This document shows, piece after piece, positions 44,295-54,776 of a stretch of DNA of 64,000 nt. The translations under genes and the position numbers were made by a program. The notes under the pieces were generated by a model. It saw only the letters and a list, made by a program, of their open reading frames with translations, did no database searches and had not been told where the DNA came from. This stretch comes from Desertivirga xinjiangensis (GTDB taxonomy: Bacteria; Bacteroidota; Bacteroidia; Sphingobacteriales; Sphingobacteriaceae). Positions within the stretch are counted from its first letter, which is position 1; every line of letters starts with the position of its first letter. The DNA is taken from positions 434,001-498,000 of the forward strand of contig NZ_JAFMZP010000004.1 in assembly GCF_024436435.1 (NCBI RefSeq), written 5' to 3'.

Positions 44295-46019
44295 ATGACC
44301 AAGAGGTATAAAATGTTTTTGAGCAGTATTCTCTGCTCAATGTGGCTGTGTGCCGGTTACGCTAATGATAAAGTGGTGAACATTGCCGACTTTATGAAAT
44401 ACGTCAGGGAAGGAGATGACGTTACACCTGTCGTCACAGAGGCTTTGAAATATTGCCGTAAAGTACAGGCAAGCAAGCTGCTATTTCCCAAAGCGACCTA
44501 TAATTTCAAAAAGGACTTTGCTGTCGAAAAATATCATTTCATAAGCAATAACGATGAGGGATTAAAGCGCTTTGTGTTCGACCTTAGCGGGATAAAGAAC
44601 CTGGAGATTGACGGGCAGGGATCTCTATTCCTCTTAAATGGCTTTCTATCTCCTTTTCTGTTAGACAAGTCATCAAATATCACCTTCAGGAATTTTTCCA
44701 TTGATTATTCGCGTACTTTTCATAGTGAAGGGAAGATCCTTAAAGTCGATAATAATGGCATAGACATTCAGTTCAGCAGCGGGTTTCCTTATAAAATAGA
44801 TAACACCACACTGCTTTTTACGGATAAAGAAGGGACTGTATATCCCTGGAGCGATCTTCTCGAATTTGATCCCCAAAGGCGTGAAACTGCTTTTATGGCC
44901 AAAGATCTTTGGGTGGGATCGAAAGTCCCTGTAAAAGAAATATCTCCAGGCGTTGTTCGACTGAAATCACCTGATATAAAAGGTACAGTAGGCAATGTCA
45001 TGGTATTTGCCGCCGGACATCGCCTCGTACCGGCCTTTAATATTTCTTCCAGTAATAATATCCGCTTTTTTGATGTGAACATTTATCACTGTGGCGGAAT
45101 GGGCGTGATTGCCCAGAACAGCAGTAATATTTACCTGGATAAAGTTAAGGTAAGTCCAGCTCCGGGCTCGGGCCGGATTATAAGTATTACAGCAGATGCC
45201 ACTCACTTTTCCAACTGTACCGGAAAGGTAGTACTCGAGAACTGCTTATTTGAAAACCAAAAAGACGATGCAAGCAATATTCACGGAATCTATAGCAGAA
45301 TAACTCGTGTCATATCCCCGAATGAAATAGAAGTAAAGCTGGTACATCGACAGCAATTCGGGTTCGATTATCTCGAGGAAGGAATGGAGCTGGAGTTTGC
45401 AGACGGTCCCAGTATAAAGACCTACAGTAAAAATACTATAAAGTCCTTAGATCGAATAAATAAGGAATATACCCGGGTTACTCTGAGACAGCCGCTGGAT
45501 CCGGCAACGAAGTCGGGTGATGTAATCGCAAGTATTAACGGCTACCCTGAAGTGCTTATCAGGAACTGTGTCATCAGGGGCAATCGTGCCAGGGGGATAT
45601 TGCTGAACTCTCGCGGCACAACAATAGTGGAAAATAACGTTTTTCACGTTCCGGGGGCAGCCATATTATTTGAAGGAGACGCAAGCTTCTGGTACGAGCA
45701 GTCAGGCGTCAATAACGTAATTATCCGCAACAATACCTTCGACAATTGTAACTACGGCGTTTGGGGAACAGCCTGCATTGAAGTGGGATCAGGGATCGTA
45801 AAGGAATACAGGGCCAATAACAGCTATCATAAAAATATCGTCATCGAAAACAATGTGTTTAAAGTTTTCGATCCGCGGATCCTCAAAGCTTACAGCGTTG
45901 ATGGATTGGTATTCAGGAGTAATAAAATTGAGAGAAGTAATGATTATAAGAGTCTGTATCCCAATGCGGAGCCTTTCGTTGTAGACGATTGTTCGGGTGT
46001 ACAGATCGAGAATTTGTAA
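44295..46019 (+). CDS. GH110-like alpha-galactosidase, right-handed beta-helix (574 aa)
   Basis: Second GH110-like protein, with a signal peptide ending near GYAND. The beta-helix repeats (LEIDGQGSLFLL, ITFRNFSIDY, VLIRNCVIRGN, VIIRNNTF) and the segment ITADATHF, CLFENQKDDASNIHG place paired Asp at 324-325 just before N.HG, the layout of GH110 active sites. It differs considerably in sequence from the protein at 32850-34676, suggesting different linkage branches. The following sulfatase starts 14 bases after its stop, so sulfated alpha-galactosyl residues are a possible target. Exact linkage is inferred. Confidence 0.75.
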   Translation: MTKRYKMFLSSILCSMWLCAGYANDKVVNIADFMKYVREGDDVTPVVTEALKYCRKVQASKLLFPKATYNFKKDFAVEKYHFISNNDEGLKRFVFDLSGIKNLEIDGQGSLFLLNGFLSPFLLDKSSNITFRNFSIDYSRTFHSEGKILKVDNNGIDIQFSSGFPYKIDNTTLLFTDKEGTVYPWSDLLEFDPQRRETAFMAKDLWVGSKVPVKEISPGVVRLKSPDIKGTVGNVMVFAAGHRLVPAFNISSSNNIRFFDVNIYHCGGMGVIAQNSSNIYLDKVKVSPAPGSGRIISITADATHFSNCTGKVVLENCLFENQKDDASNIHGIYSRITRVISPNEIEVKLVHRQQFGFDYLEEGMELEFADGPSIKTYSKNTIKSLDRINKEYTRVTLRQPLDPATKSGDVIASINGYPEVLIRNCVIRGNRARGILLNSRGTTIVENNVFHVPGAAILFEGDASFWYEQSGVNNVIIRNNTFDNCNYGVWGTACIEVGSGIVKEYRANNSYHKNIVIENNVFKVFDPRILKAYSVDGLVFRSNKIERSNDYKSLYPNAEPFVVDDCSGVQIENL

Positions 46020-46033
46020 TCCCCATTTGTATT

Positions 46034-47518
46034 ATGATGAATAACTATAAGTTTTTATTAATGTTCCTAGGCTTTGTTCCGGTAGTTTTCCCGGTAAATG
46101 CCCAGGACAGACCCAATATTATTTTGATTTATGCCGATGATCTTGGCTATGGTGATGTGAGTTGCTATGGTGCTAAAGCAATACAAACACCTAATATTGA
46201 TAAACTTGCAAAAACGGGTCGCCGCTTTACCAACGCACACAGTACTGCTTCAACTTGTACTCCATCCCGTTTTTCCCTGTTAACTGGTATTTATCCCTGG
46301 AGAAAAAGTGGTACCGGTATTGCCACGGGTGATGCTGCTTTATTGATACCTGTTTCTGGCCCTACACTACCTGGAGTTTTAAAGAATGCGGGATATAATA
46401 CAGCTGTTGTTGGAAAATGGCATTTGGGTTTGGGTGATGGCACGGCAATACAATGGAATGCTGAAGTAAAGCCCGGACCGCGAGAGACAGGATTTAACTA
46501 TAGTTTTATTCTGCCGGCAACTGGCGACAGGGTTCCCTGTGTGTACATGGAGAATGGCCGGGTGGTTAACCTGGATCCCACCGACCCTATTGCAGTAAGT
46601 TACCACTCCAAAGTAGGGGATGAGCCCACCGGTTATGAGCATCCTGAATTGCTTAAACTGAAGTATACAAAGGTTGATCATGACAAGACTATAATTAACG
46701 GCGTAAGCCGGATAGGCTACATGGCCGGTGGGAAAACGGCCAGATGGAAGGATGAGGACATGGCTAAAACGTTAGTTACAAAGGCCGATAGCTTTATCAG
46801 AGGAAATAGAAGTAAGCCCTTCTTTCTGTTCTTTTCAGCTCATGATATCCACGTTCCGCGACTACCTCATCGACAGTTCGCCGGTAGAAGCAGCATGGGC
46901 CCCCGCGGGGATGCTATTCTGCAGCTGGATTGGACCGTTGGTGAAATTGTAAAAACACTAAAACGCGAAAAGCAGCTGGAAAACACCATGATCATTTTCA
47001 GCAGTGATAACGGCCCTGTACTTGACGATGGCTATGATGACGGGGCCGATATTCTTGCCGGCAACCACTCTCCTTCAGGCCCCTTTAGAGGAGGGAAATT
47101 CGGCGAGTACCAGGGCGGAACAAGAATACCTTTCATAGTTTCCTGGCCCGGAAAAGTAAAACCGGGAGAGTCAGATGTGTTAATCAGTCAGTCGGATTTG
47201 CTTGCTTCATTTGCAGGTGCGGTCTCTGGAAGAAACAAGCAGTCAGAGCTTGCAGACAGTTTTAATATGTGGGATGCACTTATGGGAAACGGTCATGGTT
47301 CGAGAACCTCTCTGGTTACCCAGTCGTACGGTAACACGCTTTCTCTTATCTATCAAAACTGGAAGTACATAGAACGGCCGGCCGGAACGCCTCCGGAGTT
47401 ATATAACCTGTCTGAAGATATTGCTGAAAAGCGTAATGTGTTTGCTCAGAATCCTGCAGTTCTGCAGCAACTGAAAGCTCTTCTTCAAGAAATCAAGAAT
47501 GCTAATCATAAACATTGA
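46034..47518 (+). CDS. Cys-type S1 family sulfatase (494 aa)
   Basis: Secreted sulfatase, signal about residues 1-23 ending at VNAQ. The core begins RPNIILIYADDLGYGD, with the formylglycine motif CTPSR and a second fingerprint GKWHLG. FSSDNGP and GEYQGGTRIPF follow. It has the standard length of about 500 residues and no extra domains, unlike the sulfatase at 3911. I use the ATG at 46034 (MMNNY); a longer reading from a TTG at 45989 would overlap the GH110-like gene and has no signal peptide. No maturation enzyme is encoded in the window. The sulfate position is unknown. Confidence 0.93.
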   Translation: MMNNYKFLLMFLGFVPVVFPVNAQDRPNIILIYADDLGYGDVSCYGAKAIQTPNIDKLAKTGRRFTNAHSTASTCTPSRFSLLTGIYPWRKSGTGIATGDAALLIPVSGPTLPGVLKNAGYNTAVVGKWHLGLGDGTAIQWNAEVKPGPRETGFNYSFILPATGDRVPCVYMENGRVVNLDPTDPIAVSYHSKVGDEPTGYEHPELLKLKYTKVDHDKTIINGVSRIGYMAGGKTARWKDEDMAKTLVTKADSFIRGNRSKPFFLFFSAHDIHVPRLPHRQFAGRSSMGPRGDAILQLDWTVGEIVKTLKREKQLENTMIIFSSDNGPVLDDGYDDGADILAGNHSPSGPFRGGKFGEYQGGTRIPFIVSWPGKVKPGESDVLISQSDLLASFAGAVSGRNKQSELADSFNMWDALMGNGHGSRTSLVTQSYGNTLSLIYQNWKYIERPAGTPPELYNLSEDIAEKRNVFAQNPAVLQQLKALLQEIKNANHKH

Positions 47519-47559
47519 AAATATAGAAATTAACATTTACAAAACCAATTATTAACCTT

Positions 47560-50511
47560 ATGAAAAGAGTTCTTATGCTGGCAATCCTCACCGGAGGTTT
47601 GCTTCAACTTGTACTGCCCTGCATAGGCCAGGATGTAACTTCAAATCTTGAAGTTTGGTATAAATTCGACTACCAGACAGGCGATCCGGTAGTCTCAGAT
47701 TATTCGGGAAACAACCGCGATCTTTCCCCTTACAGATCCGGCCAGGCCCAGCCTTTTAGCTCAAGTTTTCAGTGGGGAAATGAAGAAATAGGAGGTGTAA
47801 TCAGACCTTATGTTTATTTCCCTCAGGGCCGGCAAACTGATTTTCTGTCTAATGCAGCTGGCAACACCTGGCTCGGTGTAGCCGGTTCGCAAGCCCGGAC
47901 CTTCGCGGCCTGGGTAAAAATAGAGCCAGGATCGGATGATTTCACAGGCAGAACCTTATTTGCTTATGGTAATGAGAATCAGCCTGGGGGGCGGTTTGAA
48001 ATTGCACTCAAGGGACACAGCATCGAGTTCGAAAATGCCGTGAATAACGCAGGTAACAGCTGGAGTAACAGGAGTGTGGCCACCTTGAACAATACCGATC
48101 ATCCCCAGGGTCAGTGGTTTCACCTTGCTCTGGTATTTAATGGAACCGGGAACAGGAAAACAGGCTTAATACTGTACGTAAATGGCAAGCAGCTGCCGCT
48201 AACACCTGTGAGTGAATCTGCAGACCTTACTATTAACACTGTTACGCAGTATGGTCCCGAAATAGGGCTTTATATGTTAAAAATGGGGATAGCTGATATG
48301 CGATTTTATAATCGTGCCCTTACACTCGCCGACATCCGGGTACTTTGTCCGGTTAGTGTATCTCCTGAAGAGCAGTTTTCCATCAATACCTTACGAGACC
48401 TGATTATCAATGCCGCAAGCTCTGGAGCTTCGCAAGTGGTTATACCCAAAGGTACTTATAGGGGAACAACAAGCGGCGGTGTCTTTGTCTATCTTAACAA
48501 TGCCTCAGACCTCGAAATAATAGCCGACAGTGTTATAATGCTTTGCGGAAAGCGAACAAGGGCTTTCGAACTGGTAAACTGCAAGAATGTGACCTTAAAG
48601 GGGCTGACAATTGATTATGAGCCGCTAACATTTACCCAGGGAGATGTTATAGCAACGGGTAGCGGTTATGTTGATGTGAAAATACATAGAGGTTATCCGC
48701 TTCAGCCTTATAGCAGAATTGATATAATTAATCCAGCAACGAGATTTCGTAAACGGGGCAGCGTTTTTGTATGGGAGGCAACAGCCGCATTTACATCCGA
48801 TTCGGTTGTCCGCGTTTCGCAGCCTGATCTTCCGGGTCCTGCGGTAGTAGGCGATATGGCTTCTATGAGTGCTGGTCCGGTTGCCGGCGGAGTTGATCAC
48901 GCCTTCGTTTTGAATAAGTGCAGGGGAGGGATCAAATTACTGAACGTTACGGTTAATGCAGCTCCTGGATTTGGCATCTTCGAAGCAGAAGGAGAGGGTG
49001 GAACTATATTAAATGGCTGTAAGGTTGTGCCTGGGCCGAAGCCGGCAGGAGCAACTGAAGCAAGATTGTTGTCTGCCTCATGGGACGCCATTCAGCATAA
49101 ATTAACAAGGATAGGACCGGTAGTGGAAAACTGTACCGTACTCGATGCAGGGGATGATTCCTGGAGTGTTACCTGGGATGGGGAGTATACTCTGGGGACA
49201 GTTAGCGGAAACACTATTACCGTGAGCCCGAATACCCTTCAGGTTGGGGATACTATAAGGACCTCGCTTACTTCGGCCTATGCGGTGATTACAGCGAAAA
49301 CGAATGGAAGCCTTGAGCTCGACCGTAGTTCGCCGTGGCCGGCAGGCACTCGCTTTTATTCACCTAACCGCCGCTGCGAGAATTTTATTCTGAAAAACAA
49401 CTACATTCACAGCTCCGGACGCGTTCTGGTAAAGGCGGGCAATGGCTTGATAGAAAATAATACATTTGACAATACCCATAGTGGAGTAACAGTAAACACT
49501 GAGGTTGGGCCTGGTGCAGCGGCAATAAGCAATTTGATCATCCGCAATAACATAATTAATGGAACCGGGCACTTCATGCCGGCTCCCTGGAGTAATCAGG
49601 CCGGTGCCATTTCGATAACTGATGGCAGTAACGGCTTGTTATCGCAAGCAGGTGTTTTTGATAATATCAGGATTGAGAACAACACATTTTCTGATGTTTC
49701 CGGTTCCAATATCGTTATCAGTTCTGCCAGTAATGTGCTGATTAAAGAGAATAAATTTTTGACTACGGGGATTTCTACCCCTAATAGCAGCGGAGCTTAT
49801 TACAATATCAACCAAAATACTGTGGTGTTTTTGAAAAACCTCAACAACGTAACGCTGGATAGTAATGAAGTTATAGTGCAGGGACTAAGCACCTTGTTGG
49901 ATACCGCGAAAGTACAGAACTTCACCAAGCTTAGAAAAGGGATTTTTATTCGGGCAGACGAGGTTCTTGCTTTAACGGGGATGATTACCTCACCAGCAAG
50001 CCATACGGAACATACTGCAGGTTCGCTTATCAGGATATCGGCAGAATTTTCGGGAGATACAAAAGTGTCAAGAGTGGAATTTTATCGTGGTGCAACTAAG
50101 CTGGGAGAAGTTAAAAGCCCCCCGTACTCGTATCTATGGTCCGATGCAGGGGAAGGATACCATGCAATAACTGCAAAAGCATTCGGTACGGACAATACAG
50201 TTACAAGCACAAATGAGGTGTTGATTTTCGTAAGACAGTCTACTATCGAAAAGGCACTTCGGGCAAGGAACCTTATTTCTCCGAATGGAGACGGAAGGAA
50301 TGATTACTGGGAGATTGAGAATATCGAACAACGGCCGGAAGCAGAGGTAAGTGTTTATGATAAAAAGGGCAGGGAACTATACAAAAGATCAAGATTTACT
50401 CACTGGGACGGCTATTATATGGGCGCTCCCGTTCTCCCGGGCGTCTATTTTTATTCAATACGTGAAAAAAACAAGATAGTTAAATCAGGAACCATAACTG
50501 TAGTACAATGA
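47560..50511 (+). CDS. LamG plus GH110-like beta-helix protein with type IX C-terminal signal (983 aa)
   Basis: Multidomain secreted protein. A signal (to about 24) is followed by a concanavalin A-like LamG domain (about 26-262, FHLALVFNGTG) and a right-handed beta-helix (about 275-810). Within it ARLLSASWDAIQHK and LDAGDDSW (Asp 532-533) align by eye with the GH110 active-site region, but the N.HG that follows in the other two is replaced by VTWDG. An Ig-like domain (about 820-900) and a gliding-motility-type C-terminal domain (SPNGDGRNDYW) follow. This marks type IX secretion. Its PorP/SprF partner overlaps it by four bases. It is probably a surface enzyme or binding protein of unproven activity. 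Confidence 0.85.
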   Translation: MKRVLMLAILTGGLLQLVLPCIGQDVTSNLEVWYKFDYQTGDPVVSDYSGNNRDLSPYRSGQAQPFSSSFQWGNEEIGGVIRPYVYFPQGRQTDFLSNAAGNTWLGVAGSQARTFAAWVKIEPGSDDFTGRTLFAYGNENQPGGRFEIALKGHSIEFENAVNNAGNSWSNRSVATLNNTDHPQGQWFHLALVFNGTGNRKTGLILYVNGKQLPLTPVSESADLTINTVTQYGPEIGLYMLKMGIADMRFYNRALTLADIRVLCPVSVSPEEQFSINTLRDLIINAASSGASQVVIPKGTYRGTTSGGVFVYLNNASDLEIIADSVIMLCGKRTRAFELVNCKNVTLKGLTIDYEPLTFTQGDVIATGSGYVDVKIHRGYPLQPYSRIDIINPATRFRKRGSVFVWEATAAFTSDSVVRVSQPDLPGPAVVGDMASMSAGPVAGGVDHAFVLNKCRGGIKLLNVTVNAAPGFGIFEAEGEGGTILNGCKVVPGPKPAGATEARLLSASWDAIQHKLTRIGPVVENCTVLDAGDDSWSVTWDGEYTLGTVSGNTITVSPNTLQVGDTIRTSLTSAYAVITAKTNGSLELDRSSPWPAGTRFYSPNRRCENFILKNNYIHSSGRVLVKAGNGLIENNTFDNTHSGVTVNTEVGPGAAAISNLIIRNNIINGTGHFMPAPWSNQAGAISITDGSNGLLSQAGVFDNIRIENNTFSDVSGSNIVISSASNVLIKENKFLTTGISTPNSSGAYYNINQNTVVFLKNLNNVTLDSNEVIVQGLSTLLDTAKVQNFTKLRKGIFIRADEVLALTGMITSPASHTEHTAGSLIRISAEFSGDTKVSRVEFYRGATKLGEVKSPPYSYLWSDAGEGYHAITAKAFGTDNTVTSTNEVLIFVRQSTIEKALRARNLISPNGDGRNDYWEIENIEQRPEAEVSVYDKKGRELYKRSRFTHWDGYYMGAPVLPGVYFYSIREKNKIVKSGTITVVQ

Positions 50512-51377
50512 TGACTATGAAAGCTGCTGCCTTAATTTTATGTCTGCTTTCCGGTTTTCAGACATTAGGTCAGGGATTGCCCGTTTATAACCATTTTTAT
50601 CTGAACAGGTTTTTGTATAACCCGGCGTTCGCTGCTAGTCCGGGAGGAATCACCCTCTCAGCACTAAGCCGGGTGCAATGGGTTAATTCGTCCAGTTCAG
50701 TCTCTAACTCTGTTCTGACCGCGCAGGTGCCGGCAGGTGAGAAAGTAGGTTTGGCGCTGATAGCTTCTAATGATCAGCAGGGGGTTCTAAGCAGCGTCTC
50801 TGCATGCATGGCGTTCAGCTACAAAGTAAGGCTGACCGGGAACCAGAATTTACGGTTCGGATTATCTGCCGGCGGTCACAAGAGAAGTATTGACAACGAG
50901 GAATTGGACGTAACACACTATGATGATTTATCCATTGCAACGATCGAAAATAGCAGTATAGAGATGATTGGCAGCTTCGGAGCCGCCTATGAAAATGCCG
51001 GTTTCACCCTGGGTTTTTCTTTGCCAGGTCTTGATCTGTCATCGCGCGAAGGCAACGGGGCGAAGATGTTTAAAAACTATCTCCTCTCGGCCGGATTTAA
51101 AACAAAGTCTCAAATCAGCCTCGAACCCCAGCTTGTATTTGTGTCGGAGGCTGGGGTTACAAACAGGCTTGAAGGTATGGTGACCTGTTTTTTCAACGAT
51201 GCGGTTTGGGCGGGTGGAATTTACAGAATTGACTATGGGCATGCACTTTACGGAGGGCTAAATGTGGGGAAGTCCTTGAAGATAGGCTATGCTTTCGAAA
51301 CGGGCGAAGCAAGTGTTGCCCGAAGTTTTAATTCTACACATGAATTTCTGATCGCCTATAAATTCAAAAAGCGGTAG
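50508..51377 (+). CDS. PorP/SprF-family type IX secretion membrane protein (289 aa)
   Basis: Outer membrane beta-barrel of the PorP/SprF family: signal to about GLGQG, then the family start YNHFYLNRFLYNPAFA, and alternating beta-strands to the end (FLIAYKFKKR). By family knowledge these proteins work with type IX substrates carrying the C-terminal domain encoded just upstream. The ATG overlaps the stop of that cargo gene (ATGA at 50508-50511), so the two are translationally coupled and probably work as a pair. The core T9SS genes are not in this window. Confidence 0.9.
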   Translation: MMTMKAAALILCLLSGFQTLGQGLPVYNHFYLNRFLYNPAFAASPGGITLSALSRVQWVNSSSSVSNSVLTAQVPAGEKVGLALIASNDQQGVLSSVSACMAFSYKVRLTGNQNLRFGLSAGGHKRSIDNEELDVTHYDDLSIATIENSSIEMIGSFGAAYENAGFTLGFSLPGLDLSSREGNGAKMFKNYLLSAGFKTKSQISLEPQLVFVSEAGVTNRLEGMVTCFFNDAVWAGGIYRIDYGHALYGGLNVGKSLKIGYAFETGEASVARSFNSTHEFLIAYKFKKR

Positions 51378-51388
51378 AAGGCAATGAA

Positions 51389-51454
51389 TGTTACAAGATT
51401 ATTACTTTTTGTTACGTCAGCTGATACAATCGCCCTCTTTTGATGCTAAAATTG
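51389..51454 (+). promoter_or_regulatory. Putative HTCS operator and promoter, site B (before SusC 2)
   Basis: TGTTAC at 51389, TATTAC at 51400 and TGTTAC at 51410 repeat with 11 and 10 base steps. TAAAATTG lies at 51447-51454, exactly 31 bases after the last repeat. TTTTGATnCTAA around the -7 box is also shared with site A. Confidence 0.74.
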
Positions 51455-51600
51455 TCTTGTAAAACCAGCATAAACAACCAATTTTAAAAGTATAAATATG
51501 CGATCGAATTTTTGCAACTAAACCTCAACTACGCAGTGCAAAAAAGAGTGTACTGCTTTAATTAACCAAATTAACCAATTTTAAAACTTATTATCAGACG

Positions 51601-54600
51601 ATGGATGTAAAATTCAGCGGGAGACGGCTGCAGGAGCACCGGCTATGCAAGAGGAAGCTTATCGTTAATTTAACGCTAATGCTTATTATGATGGGGTACT
51701 GTCCCGTTTTCGGAGAGAGTTTATCAAAAGAAGTTTATGTCAAAACATTAAAAGCTGCCATTGAAATAGTCAGGGGAAAGGTTACTGATGACAAGGGAGA
51801 ACCTTTGCCAGGCGTAGCAGTTAAACTAAAGGGGGCATCGGTAAGTACTGTAACTGACGCAAATGGCGACTTTGCCATTAAGTTAGACAATTTATCAGGA
51901 ACCCTGGTTTTTATGTTTATCGGCTTCTCTTCTCAGGAAGTTGACATTAATGGCAGGACAACTGTTAATGTGAAACTTAAAGAATCGACCAAAGATCTCC
52001 AGGAGGTGGTCGTGGTGGCCTATGGAACTCAGAAAAAAGGAAGTGTTGTTGGTGCTATTTCAACCGTAAAACCTGCTGATTTAAAGGTAGCGGCACCGAG
52101 GTCACTAACCAATGCGATTGCGGGAAAAGTGGCAGGTGTAATCTCTGTTCAGCGAAGCGGAGAGCCAGGAAAGGATGATGCTCAGTTTTGGATCAGGGGA
52201 ATCAGCACGTTTGGAGCCGGTAAAGAGCCACTGGTGCTTGTCGACGGGATTGAAAGACCAATGAATAATGTTGAGCCAGAAGATATAGAAAGCTTCTCTG
52301 TTCTTAAAGATGCTTCTGCAACTGCTGTTTATGGGATCCGGGGTGCTAATGGAGTAGTTCTCGTCACGACAAGGCGAGGAAAACAGGCAAAACCTGCCTT
52401 AAACTTTAAGTATGAAAAAGGGATGTTAAATGCAACATCTAAGCCGAAATTTGTAGATGCTCCAACATATCTTCAGCTACTTAATGAAGCGAACCTTGCA
52501 ACAAATCCTAACTATGTTACTCCATACACCCCCGGTGTAATAGAAAAGTACCGTTCAGGAGAAGACCCTCATCTATATCCGAACGTTGATTGGATGGGAA
52601 TGATGATGAAAGACTTCTCCGATAACCAACGTGCTACGATGAACGTAAGTGGTGGGTCAGAAAAAGCAAAGTACTACATATCGGGCAGTTATTATGATGA
52701 GTCGGGTATATGGAGTACAGACGCTTTGAAAAGCTACAATTCACAAAGTAAGCTCCAAAGGATAAATTTTAGGTCGAACACCGATCTTGCTCTGCGAAAG
52801 GATCTTGAGTTGAGTCTCGGATTGGGGGGATATCTCATGTTAACCAATTATCCTGGTGATGGGAATAGTGGCGCTGTTTGGTACAATATGATGCTGGCTA
52901 CTCCTGCAAAATATGCTCCCACCGCTCCCGATCCGGAAGATCCAAGGAGGCTGGTTTATCTTAATAGCGGCGGATCAGGAAATATCAATCCTTATCAAAG
53001 TTTAGTAGATAAAGGGTTTTCAAACCAGTGGACCAATACTCTTCAGACAGATCTTACCTTAAATTATGATGGAGCAGTCATTACAAAAGGGCTCAAATCA
53101 TCCATAAAGTTTTCATATGATGCTTATTCTCACAATAAAATCCTGAGATCAAGAAGTGGAGATACATGGGCCATCACCCCCCCTGGCAGAGACCCCGTTA
53201 CAGGAAATCTTATTCTGCAAAAAACCTACACCGGATCTCAAGATCTGGGATATACCAAATCAGCTGGCGGAGATCGAAGAATCTATTTTCAGGGGAGCGT
53301 TAATTATGACAGACAATTTGGAGATCACACTATAGGTGGTATGGTTCTTTATAACCAACAGGACTATCAAAACGCAGATGCTGCGAATTCCATTGATGCT
53401 CTCCCCTTTCGGTTTATGGGGGTAGTAGGCCGTGTCACATATAGTTATAAAAATAGATATTTTATTGAATCTAGTGGCGGATATAATGGCTCTGAGAACT
53501 TTGCTAAAGGGCATCGCTTCGGATTGTTTCCATCAATTAGCGCAGGATGGACTGCCTCTGAGGAGCCGTTTTTTAAGAACCTGGTTAATCCAGGAATTCT
53601 CAGTTATTTGAAATTTCGAGGCTCGTATGGATTAAAAGGTAACGATCGGCTCGGAGGACGGCGTTTTGCTTACCTCACCACAGTGGGCGGAGGATTCGGA
53701 CAATATATGCTGGGAGCGGATGTAAATAATGGCTGGGGAACAGTAGGCGAGGATCAGTGGGGAGCAGACTTGACCTGGGAAAAGGAAAGGGAGTTGAATA
53801 TAGGAATGGAATCCAATTTTCTTAACGGATTTAGCCTTCAAGCCGATTTCTTTACCCGCCATCGCGAAGGTATTTTCCTTCAGAGGAACTCTATGCCGAT
53901 GATCACTGGTATGAAAAACAGGCCCTGGGGAAATATTGGCGAATTTAAGAACAGAGGTTTCGAAACAACTTTAGAGTATTCACGGAAGGTCGGTGAAGCA
54001 AATGTTTCGTTACGTGGAAATTACACATTCGCAAGGAACAATCTGGTAGATAATGACGAACCGGATTTCGTTTACACGTATCAAAACACCAAGGGCAAGA
54101 GATTGAACCAGCCGTTTGGTCTGATAGCAGAGGGATTATTTCAGTCAGCGGAAGAGATTGGCAGTTCACCCAAGCAAACATTCGGAACTGTGCGGGTTGG
54201 AGACATAAAATATAGAGATGTAAATGGGGATGGCGTAGTTAATACCTATGACGAAGTAGCTATCGGAAATCCTGATATTCCGGAGATAGTGTATGGATTT
54301 GGAACTTCAATAAGTTTTAAGGGATTTGATTTATCGGCCTTCTTTCAGGGAGCTGCGAATATGGATTTTATGCTCGGAGGAGATGGTTTCTTTCCGTTTA
54401 CCCGTGGCGAAACTCAGGGGAATGTTCCTTACTGGGCAACGGACCGGTGGACTCCTGAAAATCCAAGTCAGAATGTACTGTTTCCAAGGTTGAGTTCAGG
54501 TTCCAATCCAAATAACTATAGAAATTCCACATGGTGGCAAAGAGAAGCCGACTATCTACGGCTTAGGACAGCTGAATTTGGATACACTTTGCCAAAAAAG

Positions 54601-54765
54601 TTGTTGGAAAAGGTCAGAGTTAAAACTTTTAGAGTTTATGCAGCGGGCTTTAATCTATACACCTTTAGTAGTTTCAAATTCTGGGATCCGGAGTTAGGTA
54701 ATGGAAATGGCGCCGCTTATCCCTTACAGCGTTCCTTTATTCTGGGAGCGAATATCAACTTTTAA
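51601..54765 (+). CDS. SusC/RagA-family TonB-linked outer membrane transporter 2
   Basis: Second glycan import channel. It has a longer N-terminal leader than usual (signal hydrophobic core about residues 21-38), then a carboxypeptidase-regulatory-like domain (VRGKVTDDKGEPLPGVAV). The DLQEVVVVAYG TonB-box-type segment, the plug (LVLVDGIERP, SVLKDASATAVYG) and a large barrel ending in ILGANINF follow. The length of 1054 residues is normal. It clearly differs from the first SusC, so the two pairs probably take different oligosaccharides. The gene has its own promoter (site B), a leader of about 146 bases, and is followed by SusD after 11 bases. Confidence 0.96.
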   Translation: MDVKFSGRRLQEHRLCKRKLIVNLTLMLIMMGYCPVFGESLSKEVYVKTLKAAIEIVRGKVTDDKGEPLPGVAVKLKGASVSTVTDANGDFAIKLDNLSGTLVFMFIGFSSQEVDINGRTTVNVKLKESTKDLQEVVVVAYGTQKKGSVVGAISTVKPADLKVAAPRSLTNAIAGKVAGVISVQRSGEPGKDDAQFWIRGISTFGAGKEPLVLVDGIERPMNNVEPEDIESFSVLKDASATAVYGIRGANGVVLVTTRRGKQAKPALNFKYEKGMLNATSKPKFVDAPTYLQLLNEANLATNPNYVTPYTPGVIEKYRSGEDPHLYPNVDWMGMMMKDFSDNQRATMNVSGGSEKAKYYISGSYYDESGIWSTDALKSYNSQSKLQRINFRSNTDLALRKDLELSLGLGGYLMLTNYPGDGNSGAVWYNMMLATPAKYAPTAPDPEDPRRLVYLNSGGSGNINPYQSLVDKGFSNQWTNTLQTDLTLNYDGAVITKGLKSSIKFSYDAYSHNKILRSRSGDTWAITPPGRDPVTGNLILQKTYTGSQDLGYTKSAGGDRRIYFQGSVNYDRQFGDHTIGGMVLYNQQDYQNADAANSIDALPFRFMGVVGRVTYSYKNRYFIESSGGYNGSENFAKGHRFGLFPSISAGWTASEEPFFKNLVNPGILSYLKFRGSYGLKGNDRLGGRRFAYLTTVGGGFGQYMLGADVNNGWGTVGEDQWGADLTWEKERELNIGMESNFLNGFSLQADFFTRHREGIFLQRNSMPMITGMKNRPWGNIGEFKNRGFETTLEYSRKVGEANVSLRGNYTFARNNLVDNDEPDFVYTYQNTKGKRLNQPFGLIAEGLFQSAEEIGSSPKQTFGTVRVGDIKYRDVNGDGVVNTYDEVAIGNPDIPEIVYGFGTSISFKGFDLSAFFQGAANMDFMLGGDGFFPFTRGETQGNVPYWATDRWTPENPSQNVLFPRLSSGSNPNNYRNSTWWQREADYLRLRTAEFGYTLPKKLLEKVRVKTFRVYAAGFNLYTFSSFKFWDPELGNGNGAAYPLQRSFILGANINF

Positions 54766-54776
54766 TAATTGAAATT

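Noticed and set aside
45989-46033. TTG start for the second sulfatase
   Set aside because: It would overlap the upstream GH110-like gene and hide the signal peptide that begins at 46034.
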